Assembly: GCA_934168355.1 (NCBI GenBank)
Contig: CAKPNI010000023.1
Span: 1-20,115 of the forward strand
DNA from: an uncultured Clostridia bacterium
GTDB taxonomy: Bacteria > Bacillota > Clostridia > TANB77 > CAG-508
Reading direction: 5' to 3'
Length of the DNA: 20,115 nucleotides
In this document: positions 14,356 to 20,115 of the stretch, one piece after another
How the letters are laid out: each line of letters starts with the position of its first letter
Position numbering within the stretch: position 1 is the stretch's first letter
Position numbers and translations under genes: made by a program
Notes under the pieces: generated by a model
Databases searched by the model: none
Told to the model about the DNA's origin: nothing
Seen by the model: only the letters and a program-made list of their open reading frames with translations

Positions 14356-15759
14356 ATGAGATTAATTGATGAAGAAGATTTAGAAGCTCAAAAAATAAAG
14401 AATAGAAAAGTTCAACGTATAATAGTCATATCTATAATTATATTGTTAGTATTATGCTCGGGAATAATTGGATTAATAGTATATAGAATGTATAATCCAA
14501 CTCGAATTACAACATATATTGATGGAGTAAAAGTAAATGGATTTGATAAAATTTTAGACTTTTCGACAGATGAAAATGGAGAAACACAAATTTATATTCC
14601 GATAAGAGATTTCGCAACATATTTAAATGCAGTAAATACTGATTTTGGTTATCAAACATTTAAAGGAGATTATAACCCTAAAACAGAAGACGAGAATAAA
14701 TGTTATGTATATAGGGACAAATATGAAGTGGCGATGTATACAAAAAAATCTAAGATAATATATAAAACAAATCTACAAGAGGAAAAAGATGAATATGAAT
14801 ATGAAGAATGCATAATAGATAGAGATGTGTTTGAAAGTAATGGAACACTTTACACATCTGTTGATGGAATAGAAAAAGGATATAATGTCAATTTTTCCTA
14901 TGATGAAAATAAAAAGATTATAACAATATACACTTTAGATTATATAATACAAAAAAATACAGCAACTCTAGGTAAAAAATCGATAGCCAATTATGGAGAA
15001 TTAGAAATAAGTGATAAATACTCGAATAACAAATCAATTTTCGAAGGATTATTAATAGTCGAAGCATCAAATAAAAAATATGGAATTATAAAAACAAGTG
15101 ATTTTAATTCATTTGTACTAGAGCCACAATATGATGACATAAATTATTTAAGTGATTCATCAACATTTTTAGTTGAAAGTAATGGAAAAGTAGGTCTATT
15201 TACAAAAGATGGAAAAAGAAAAATCGATTTGGTATATGATAAAATAACATCAATGGGGCAAGATTCTAAACTATATATGGTTGAAACGAACAACATGTAT
15301 GGAGTAGTAGATGAAAATGGAAAAATTATCATACATCCAGAATATGAACAAATTGGAATAGATGTTTCAAACTTTTCTTATAGTGGTATAAAAAATGGAT
15401 ACATACTTTTAAACAAATTAATACCTGTAATGCAAGAAGACAAATGGGCATTTTTCGATATAACAGGAAAGAAAATATCAGATGGATTTAAATATGAAAA
15501 TGTAGGATGTGCAAGTGTAAAAAGTAGTAACAACATATATCCATTACTAGAAATACCAGATTATAATGTAATTGCTGTAAGTGATGAATATGGAAAATAT
15601 GCATTTATGGACATTAATGGAAATGACTCAATACTCAATTTCTTATTTGATGAAATCTATATTAAAGTTTCAGAAGGTCAAGAAACATATTGGATGACAT
15701 ATAGAGGAAATGAGTATGAGGTTTTAAAATATTTAAAACAATCGCAAGGTGCTAAATAA
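14356..15759 (+). CDS. Membrane-anchored WG-repeat protein
   Basis: A 467-aa protein. A short charged cytoplasmic N-terminus is followed by one membrane helix (about 23-46, IIVISIIILLVLCSGIIGLI) without a cleavage or lipobox motif, so most of the protein lies outside the cell. Residues about 50-195 resemble the copper-amine-oxidase N-like stalk domain (IYIPIRDFATYL). After that come about five WG-type repeats: KYGIIKTSDFNSFVLEPQYD, KVGLFTKDGKRKIDLVYDKI, MYGVVDENGKIIIHPEYEQI, KWAFFDITGKKISDGFKYEN and KYAFMDINGNDSILNFLFDE. Here the typical W-G is mostly replaced by Y/V-G or W/Y-A. WG repeats form beta-hairpin or propeller-like structures and their function is mostly unknown. SD is TAGGAGGG, ten bases after tgt. 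Confidence 0.85.
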   Translation: MRLIDEEDLEAQKIKNRKVQRIIVISIIILLVLCSGIIGLIVYRMYNPTRITTYIDGVKVNGFDKILDFSTDENGETQIYIPIRDFATYLNAVNTDFGYQTFKGDYNPKTEDENKCYVYRDKYEVAMYTKKSKIIYKTNLQEEKDEYEYEECIIDRDVFESNGTLYTSVDGIEKGYNVNFSYDENKKIITIYTLDYIIQKNTATLGKKSIANYGELEISDKYSNNKSIFEGLLIVEASNKKYGIIKTSDFNSFVLEPQYDDINYLSDSSTFLVESNGKVGLFTKDGKRKIDLVYDKITSMGQDSKLYMVETNNMYGVVDENGKIIIHPEYEQIGIDVSNFSYSGIKNGYILLNKLIPVMQEDKWAFFDITGKKISDGFKYENVGCASVKSSNNIYPLLEIPDYNVIAVSDEYGKYAFMDINGNDSILNFLFDEIYIKVSEGQETYWMTYRGNEYEVLKYLKQSQGAK

Positions 15760-15788
15760 TGAATTTAAATTTTAAGTTCTAAAATTAA

Positions 15789-15836
15789 GTTTTCTTTCAT
15801 ATACATATATTAAGGAGGATGTATATGAAAGAAAAC
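15789..15836 (+). promoter_or_regulatory. 18-bp hairpin with SD in the loop and start codon in the stem
   Basis: 15789-15806 is the exact reverse complement of 15819-15836 (ATGTATATGAAAGAAAAC). The 12-nt loop (15807-15818) ends in AAGGAGG, the SD of the 70-aa gene, and the AUG at 15825 lies inside the right arm. The mRNA could thus hide its own initiation codon, so translation would depend on melting of the stem by heat, a ligand, a protein or an arriving ribosome. Confidence 0.75.
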
Positions 15837-16037
15837 GTTTTTTTTAAGGTAGGTTACACACCATTTCTTGAAAAAAAGAAAGAGAAAACAGAAAGTTGGA
15901 CAAGCAAAATTATAAATAAAATCATAGAACACAAATTTTTATCTATCGTTCTTGCAATAGTAATGATGTGTGTAATTACAAATATATGTCTTATTTATAA
16001 ATTTATATGTATTATGGAAAAATTAAGATTGGGATAG
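15825..16037 (+). CDS. 70-aa single-pass membrane protein
   Basis: I take ATG 15825, six bases after AAGGAGG; the ATG at 15819 touches the SD and is too close. The protein has a basic, charged N-terminal part (KKKEKTESWTSKIINKI) and one strong hydrophobic segment (about 38-62, FLSIVLAIVMMCVITNICLI), then a short basic tail. There is no signal-peptide cleavage pattern, and the positive-inside rule puts the N-terminus in the cytoplasm. I recognise no family. Its start region forms the right arm of an 18-bp hairpin, so its synthesis is probably regulated at translation. It follows the WG-repeat gene by 65 bases with no terminator in between and ends in a terminator that includes its stop codon. 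Confidence 0.7.
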   Translation: MKENVFFKVGYTPFLEKKKEKTESWTSKIINKIIEHKFLSIVLAIVMMCVITNICLIYKFICIMEKLRLG

Positions 16038-16061
16038 GTTTAAGAACTATCCCATTTTTTT
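16031..16061 (+). terminator. Rho-independent terminator of the dapF-led row
   Basis: GGGATAG (16031-16037) pairs with CTATCCC (16047-16053), followed by a run of seven T at 16055-16061. The stop codon TAG of the 70-aa gene is in the left arm. Confidence 0.85.
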
Positions 16062-16066
16062 GGCAG

Positions 16067-16095
16067 TTGAAAAAAATAAAAAATTATAGTAAAAT
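16067..16095 (+). promoter_or_regulatory. Promoter for the methyltransferase-rluA unit
   Basis: TTGAAA (16067-16072), a 17-bp spacer and TAAAAT (16090-16095), 24 bases before the methyltransferase ATG and directly after the preceding terminator. Confidence 0.75.
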
Positions 16096-16119
16096 AGATA
16101 CGGAAAAGGAGAAATAATA

Positions 16120-16983
16120 ATGATAGTAGCAAATGATTGGAAAGATTATAAAATAATAGATATGGCAGATGGTCAAAAATTAGAAAAATGGGGAAATATT
16201 ATACTTTCAAGACCAGATCCTCAAATAATATGGAAAAATTCAAGTTATCCAGAAAAATGGAAAAAAGTAGATGCTATATATTCAAGAAGTAAAACTGGAG
16301 GAGGAGCTTGGAAGTATAACAAAAAATTACCAGCAAATTGGCAAATAAAATATAAAAATTTAACATTCAATATTAAGCCAATGGGATTTAAACATACTGG
16401 ATTATTCCCAGAACAAGCAGTTAATTGGGATTGGATGATAAATAAAATAAAATCAGCCAAAAGAGAAATAAAAGTGTTAAATTTATTTGCATATACAGGT
16501 GGAGCAACAGTTGCCTGTTTATCAGCAGGAGCAACAGTATGCCATGTGGATAGCTCAAAAGGAATGGTATCTTGGGCAAAAGAAAATGTAGCAAGTTCGA
16601 AATTAAACGAGAAAAAAGTAAGATATATAATAGATGATGTAAATAAATTTGTTGCAAGAGAAATAAGAAGAGGAAACAAGTATGATGCAATTATAATGGA
16701 TCCACCATCATATGGAAGAGGAGCAAAAGGAGAGGTTTGGCAATTTGAAAACAATATTTACGAATTAGTAGAATTATGTACAAAAGTATTATCAGATAAA
16801 CCATTATTTTTCTTGATAAATTCATATACAACTGGAATATCAAGTACAGTTTTAGCAAATATTTTAAATTTAACAGTAAATAAAGAACATAAAGGTAAGA
16901 TTGAAGCAGGCGAAATTGGTTTGCCAATGGAAAACTCAAAACTAATTTTACCTTGCGGAATATATGGAAGATGGGAAGATTAG
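16120..16983 (+). CDS. Class I SAM-dependent rRNA methyltransferase (RlmI/RlmK-like)
   Basis: A 287-aa protein. Its N-terminal third is a substrate-binding region (WGNIILSRPDPQIIW). The C-terminal Rossmann domain has motif I NLFAYTGGATVACLSAGA (SAM binding), VCHVDSSKGMVSWAKEN (acidic ribose-binding strand), IIDDVNKF and the catalytic-type motif IV DPPSYGRG. This layout matches the COG1092/Methyltrans_SAM group, which methylates cytosine or guanine bases of 23S rRNA. The exact target base cannot be read from the sequence. It lacks the PUA domain of RlmI, as many Gram-positive relatives do. The start follows AAAAGGAG. An RluA-type gene follows after three bases, so two RNA-modifying genes share one transcript. 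Confidence 0.9.
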   Translation: MIVANDWKDYKIIDMADGQKLEKWGNIILSRPDPQIIWKNSSYPEKWKKVDAIYSRSKTGGGAWKYNKKLPANWQIKYKNLTFNIKPMGFKHTGLFPEQAVNWDWMINKIKSAKREIKVLNLFAYTGGATVACLSAGATVCHVDSSKGMVSWAKENVASSKLNEKKVRYIIDDVNKFVAREIRRGNKYDAIIMDPPSYGRGAKGEVWQFENNIYELVELCTKVLSDKPLFFLINSYTTGISSTVLANILNLTVNKEHKGKIEAGEIGLPMENSKLILPCGIYGRWED

Positions 16984-16986
16984 AAA

Positions 16987-17674
16987 ATGAAGGTATTATA
17001 TGAAGACAATCACATAATAGTTGTAGAAAAAGAGCCCAATATTCCATCACAGGCAGATAAAACTGGAGATATAGATATGCTAACACTTGTAAAACAATAT
17101 GTTAAAGAAAAATATAATAAACCTGGTGAAGTGTATATTGGTCTGGTTCATAGATTAGACAGGCCTGTTGGCGGAATTATGGTATTTGCAAGAACATCTA
17201 AAGCAGCATCAAGACTTAGTGAACAAATTAGAAACAAAACTTTTAAGAAAAAATATTTAGCAGTTGTAGATGGAAAATTTGAAAACAAAAAAGGAAGTTT
17301 AGAAGATTATTTATATAAAGATGAAAGAAACAACATAAGCAAAGTTGTAAGCAAAGAGAAAAAAAATTCTAAACTTGCAAAATTAGATTACGAAGTTTTG
17401 AATTATGATGACAAAAGAAATTTAAGTTTAGTAAAAATTAATTTACATACCCGGAAGACATCATCAAATTAGAGTGCAAATGGCAAACTGTGGTCATAGT
17501 TTATTTGGAGATCAAAAATATGGATTTAGAGGAAAAGGTAAACAAATTAGATTGTGGGCATATAGTGTAGAATTTGTTCATCCGGTAAAAAAGGAAAAAG
17601 TGGAGTTAGTGGATTATCCAGATTGGAGTATGTGTAAAAAATATATAAATGTGAAAAAACTCTTGTCAAACTAA
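16987..17674 (+). pseudogene. RluA-family pseudouridine synthase, frameshifted
   Basis: The first frame (16987-17472) gives 161 aa with VLYEDNHIIVVEKEPNIPSQ, the catalytic GLVHRLDRPVGGIMVFARTS (D58) and NKTFKKKYLAVV, then goes wrong after NLHT. Removing one C from the CCC at 17450-17452 continues it as GRHHQIRVQMANCGHSLFGD, the conserved RluA C-terminal motif, and on to TAA at 17672-17674. The repaired protein would be 228 aa, a normal length, isomerising specific uridines in rRNA or tRNA. As written, the product lacks the C-terminal active-site wall and is likely inactive. The last ~12 residues (KKYINVKKLLSN) overlap the duplicated leader repeat and may not be original. Confidence 0.85.
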
Positions 17675-17691
17675 ATAAAATAGTATAGAAT
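17663..17691 (+). promoter_or_regulatory. Promoter of leader cassette A
   Basis: TTGTCA (17663-17668), a 17-bp spacer and TAGAAT (17686-17691), the same hexamers as the rpsT promoter. The start of transcription would be near 17698, about 30 bases before the mini-ORF. Confidence 0.75.
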
Positions 17692-17728
17692 ATTATCATA
17701 AAATAAAACAAAAAAAGAGGTATAAAAA

Positions 17729-17800
<72 letters not shown>

Positions 17801-17825
17801 TTCTACAAAAAATAAAATAAATAAA

Positions 17826-17877
17826 AGAAGCAAGCCCAATAAACCTATAAAGCAATAGGTCTGTTTGGCTTGCTTTT
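17826..17877 (+). terminator. Two-level hairpin after the mini-ORF (terminator or attenuator)
   Basis: Outer stem AAGCAAGCC (17828-17836) / GGCTTGCTT (17867-17875), extended by A-U and G-U pairs, encloses a second stem ACCTAT (17843-17848) / ATAGGT (17855-17860) with loop AAAGCA. TTTT at 17874-17877 follows but is short. It would end transcripts from the leader promoter before the GLUG gene, possibly only in part. Confidence 0.7.
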
Positions 17878-17883
17878 GGCGTT

Positions 17884-17889
17884 TATAAT
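17884..17889 (+). promoter_or_regulatory. Possible -10 element for the GLUG gene
   Basis: Perfect TATAAT lies 38 bases before the GLUG-protein ATG and just after the hairpin. The -35 position (CTGTTT at 17861-17866, 17-bp spacer) is poor and lies within the hairpin, so use of this promoter is uncertain. Confidence 0.35.
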
Positions 17890-17927
17890 TTGCATGAAAT
17901 ACCTAAAAAGGAAAAGGAGGAAAAGAA

Positions 17928-19655
17928 ATGAATTTAGAACAAAAATTCAAAAGAAACAAAGGAATAACATTAGTAGCGTTAGTAGTAACTATAATTGTGC
18001 TATTGATTTTAGCAGGAGTAACGATTGCAACATTAACTGGTGATAATGGGATTTTAACAAAGGCAACTGAAGCTAGTGAAAATACAAAAAAAGCAAATGC
18101 AGAAGAGCAAGTGGGATTAGCAGTAGCAGGGAGTAGAGGAACAGATGGAAATATAGAAATGAATAATTTAAATGATAATTTAAGAAATATAGAAAATTTA
18201 ACATATAATAATGAAGAAATATCCAGTGATGAAACTAATCGAATAAAAGAATTACCAGCGATAGTAAATGTAGATGGATATGATATACTAATTTCAGAAG
18301 ATGGAAATACAGAAGAATATGTAGATACTACGGAAAAAGTTGAAGATGAAACACCTGGTATATTAGCAGGGAATGGAACAAGTTCGAATCCATATAAAAT
18401 AGAAAGTATAGAAGATTTAGTTAAGTTTTCACAGGAAGTTAGAAATGGAAATAATTATAGTGGAAAATATGTAAGGCTAGAAAAAAATTTGAATTTTGAT
18501 TCATTTAATTCGTATGTAAATTATAATAAAGTTTATACAGAATTCGAAAATAATGGTGACATCAATAGTGATGGAATAGCAGAAAGCATAAAAAAAGAGG
18601 TAACAACAGGGAGTGGATTTATACCTATTGGTACTAATTATGAAAATGCTTTTGCAGGAACTTTTCAAGGAAATGGAAAAAAGATATCCAATATATATAT
18701 TAATATTAACAAAGAGGTAAATGGAACCATATACGCAGGGCTTTTTTCATATAGTAGAGGAACAATTGAAGAATTAACTATTTCCGGAAATATTTCAGTT
18801 ATTAATACAGGAACTAACTATAATTCAAATGCTTATATAGGAGGTATAGCTGGTGCAATAAAATATGCAACAGTAAAGAAATGTGCAAATGAATGTGAAA
18901 TATATGCTGAAGCAAATTCAGTTGCTTTGGGAGGAATAGTAGGAAGTAGTTATGATTATGGAAATACAGGTTCAGGAACAAGAACAATATTAGATTGTGC
19001 TAATAAGGGAACCTTGAGAGCAAAAGGAGATACTTTCACGGATATAGGAGGAATAATAGGACATAATTATTACAGCGGAAAAGTAAATTATTCATATAAT
19101 ATAGGAAATATTATTATAGAAAATAATGCCGGCGGAGTTAGAGTGGGAGGTATAGTAGGAGAAACTGAACAGCAATATTCACAAATTACTTACTGCTATA
19201 ATTCTGGTAACATTGATGTTAAAGGTGATACTGTGTATTCGATTGGAGGCATAGCAGGAGATTCGGATGGAACTACTAATATAGTTAATTGTTATAACAT
19301 TGGAAATACAACTGGAAATACAATACAAAATTATGGAGGAATTGTGGGATTTATTTCTCAAAGTTCATCAGGTGAAATTAATATGTGTTATAATAATGGA
19401 AAAATTAATTTGCAAAAAGAAGGCGTAATAGGAGGTATTGTAGGTACGTATGGGTATTCTAACGCTAAATGTTATGTGAATAATTGCAAATATTCAATAG
19501 AGTATCCTGCAGCAGGAAAAACATATGAAGATATTACTATAGATGCAGAATTTTTAGATGCAGAAAATATGCCTAGTATTTTAGAGATTGTAAATAATAG
19601 TTCAAAATACAAAATGAAGGAAGGTTTTTTATATCCGGTATTATATTGGGAATAA
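17928..19655 (+). CDS. Prepilin-like surface protein with GLUG repeats
   Basis: A 575-aa protein. Residues about 1-35 form a type IV prepilin-like leader: a basic start (KFKRNK), then G|ITLVALVVTIIVLLILAGVT, which a prepilin peptidase could cut before the isoleucine; the usual +5 glutamate is absent. LTGDNGILTKATEA after the helix is a common clostridial form. A Glu/Asn-rich linker (about 60-145) follows. From about residue 265 there are roughly eight GLUG-type units (AGLFSYSRGTIEELTISGNI; IGGIAGAIKYATVKKCANE; LGGIVGSS; IGGIIGHNYYSGKVNYSYNI; VGGIVGE; IGGIAGD; YGGIVGF; IGGIVGT), likely a beta-helix. The end YPVLYWE is typical of this family. It is probably an exported adhesin or pilus-linked protein. 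SD is AAAGGAGG. Confidence 0.88.
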   Translation: MNLEQKFKRNKGITLVALVVTIIVLLILAGVTIATLTGDNGILTKATEASENTKKANAEEQVGLAVAGSRGTDGNIEMNNLNDNLRNIENLTYNNEEISSDETNRIKELPAIVNVDGYDILISEDGNTEEYVDTTEKVEDETPGILAGNGTSSNPYKIESIEDLVKFSQEVRNGNNYSGKYVRLEKNLNFDSFNSYVNYNKVYTEFENNGDINSDGIAESIKKEVTTGSGFIPIGTNYENAFAGTFQGNGKKISNIYININKEVNGTIYAGLFSYSRGTIEELTISGNISVINTGTNYNSNAYIGGIAGAIKYATVKKCANECEIYAEANSVALGGIVGSSYDYGNTGSGTRTILDCANKGTLRAKGDTFTDIGGIIGHNYYSGKVNYSYNIGNIIIENNAGGVRVGGIVGETEQQYSQITYCYNSGNIDVKGDTVYSIGGIAGDSDGTTNIVNCYNIGNTTGNTIQNYGGIVGFISQSSSGEINMCYNNGKINLQKEGVIGGIVGTYGYSNAKCYVNNCKYSIEYPAAGKTYEDITIDAEFLDAENMPSILEIVNNSSKYKMKEGFLYPVLYWE

Positions 19656-19726
19656 GTTAGAGTGAATTTTTGACCACCCATCCTAGCTTGAAAAAAATCA
19701 AAAAAAAATATATAATATTATACAAT

Positions 19727-19754
19727 AAAAAGACAGTAAATAAACTGTCTTTTT
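19727..19754 (+). terminator. Rho-independent terminator after the GLUG gene
   Basis: Perfect 11-bp stem AAAAAGACAGT (19727-19737) / ACTGTCTTTTT (19744-19754) with a 6-nt loop; the right arm supplies the T-tract. It is 72 bases after the GLUG stop, and an A-rich stretch with nothing else recognisable lies between. Confidence 0.85.
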
Positions 19755-19797
19755 CATATGATAGGAATTTTCTATTGTGCTTTTAATATTGTACTAA

Positions 19798-19816
19798 ATT
19801 GCTCCTTCGTCGCAAT
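19798..19816. repeat. Short ATTGC...GCAAT hairpin resembling a dispersed repeat
   Basis: ATTGC (19798-19802) and GCAAT (19812-19816) enclose TCCTTCGTC. It resembles a shortened version of the ATTGCTTCGTC...CGCAATGA type of dispersed repeat known from many bacteria. A short match such as this could be chance. Confidence 0.3.
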
Positions 19817-19862
19817 GGAATTAATAAAGAAATAATATTGAAAAAATAGAAAACCTTCTGTA

Positions 19863-19871
19863 TGATATAAT
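19863..19871 (+). promoter_or_regulatory. Extended -10 promoter of the 11-codon ORF
   Basis: TGATATAAT (TGn at 19863-19865, hexamer 19866-19871) has no good -35 at 17 bp, but the extended -10 with a perfect hexamer can work alone. It lies 46 bases before an SD-led ATG. Confidence 0.5.
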
Positions 19872-19916
19872 TATGTAACCTAAGGTTGCAAATATATTAA
19901 CCAGGAGGTCTTTTAA

Positions 19917-20008
19917 ATGACGAATAATCAATTACTCAAAAAGTTGAGTTAAGACATGAGAATGAGAAATTTCTCACATTACATTCATATATGAGAAAAA
20001 ATATATAA
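19917..20008 (+). pseudogene. Broken small ORF (11 codons, or ~30 if one base is restored)
   Basis: ATG 19917 follows a strong SD (CAGGAGGTC), and the frame encodes MTNNQLLKKLS before TAA at 19950-19952. Adding one A to the A5 run at 19938-19942 would continue it as VELRHENEKFLTLHSYMRKN to TAA at 20006-20008, a coherent 30-aa peptide ending where leader repeat B begins. I do not recognise it. It could be a short leader peptide, a truncated gene fragment, or the N-terminus of a gene displaced by the repeat. The surrounding sequence holds small palindromes (ACTCAA/TTGAGT; TGAGAAATTTCTCA). Confidence 0.4.
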
Positions 20009-20115
20009 ATATGAAAAAATCTCTTGTCAAACTAAATAAAATAGTATAGAATACTGTCATAAAATAAAACAAAAAAAGAGGTATAAAAATGCAAAAGATA
20101 ATAAACGCTGAAACC
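19995..20115 (+). repeat. Duplicated leader cassette, copy B (cut by window end)
   Basis: Second copy of the cassette at 17635-17760, including the promoter TTGTCA (20024-20029), 17-bp spacer and TAGAAT (20047-20052), and the same SD. Whether an AC tract, a hairpin and another surface-protein gene follow cannot be seen. From 19656 to 20115 there is no full gene: the stretch holds the terminator, the short hairpin, the extended -10 promoter, the broken small ORF and this copy. Confidence 0.9.
20089..20115 (+). CDS. Start of mini-ORF, cassette B (partial)
   Basis: ATG 20089 behind AGAGGT encodes MQKIINAET and runs off the window in frame. All nine codons are identical to those of cassette A. 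Confidence 0.5.

Noticed and set aside
15789..15836. Invertible DNA switch at the 18-bp inverted repeat
   Set aside because: The 12-bp centre is too short for usual site-specific inversion and holds the SD; an RNA hairpin explains the placement better.
16245..16754. A 169-codon minus-strand frame over the methyltransferase gene
   Set aside because: The plus strand carries all methyltransferase motifs; the reverse frame is composition-driven.
17826..17877. Known riboswitch or T-box
   Set aside because: The two-level hairpin shows no T-box sequence or conserved core of a riboswitch class that I can recognise; it is described as a terminator or attenuator.

Overview
The window is strongly A+T-rich. 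It has clostridial-type Shine-Dalgarno sites (AAAGGAGG-like) in front of nearly every gene and promoters of the TTGNNN-17-TANNNT type, often with an extended -10 TGn. A BofA-family protein, YvcK, the LL-DAP aminotransferase (DapL) route to meso-DAP, GLUG/prepilin-like surface proteins and WG-repeat proteins all point to Bacillota, class Clostridia. It is probably an anaerobic gut-type lineage; I cannot name a species. No rRNA, tRNA, CRISPR array or recognisable transposase gene is visible.

Layout. (1) 1-4930, plus strand: the tail of a gene, then a surface-polysaccharide block (GT2, O-antigen ligase/polymerase-like membrane protein, GT4, GT2), a BofA-like membrane protein and a 31-codon ORF ending in a terminator. 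(2) 4970-6982, minus strand: rpsT with its own promoter, yvcK, and a HAD-family hydrolase. (3) 7012-8895: a divergent promoter pair, then rpiB and a WecA/TagO-like phosphoglycosyltransferase fused at its C-terminus to a rubredoxin domain. (4) 8982-9954: two adjacent half-size TauE/SafE (TSUP) genes, the second frameshifted, and a 45-aa protein. (5) 9987-16061: a long row, dapF, unknown 90-aa gene, dapL, ruvA, tgt, a WG-repeat membrane protein, and a 70-aa membrane protein whose start codon lies in an 18-bp hairpin. (6) 16067-17674: a class I rRNA methyltransferase and a frameshifted RluA-type pseudouridine synthase gene. (7) 17635-20115: a promoter/leader cassette with a mini-ORF containing an (AC)14 tract, a large hairpin, a 575-aa prepilin-like GLUG-repeat protein, and then a second copy of the leader cassette cut off by the window end.

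How the parts relate. The polysaccharide genes and the WecA-like enzyme (which normally starts lipid-linked glycan synthesis) fit cell-envelope building, as do dapF/dapL (peptidoglycan and lysine precursors) and yvcK (linked to envelope and carbon metabolism in other Bacillota). Two repeat systems run through the window. One is a family of short GGTCCC-core inverted or direct repeats at four loci (2.4, 3.6, 8.9 and 13.1 kb); at two of these the repeat supplies the C-terminal codons and stop of the upstream gene. The other is the duplicated leader cassette flanking the GLUG surface gene. These two systems, the rubredoxin fusion and the SD-in-loop hairpin are the most unusual features.
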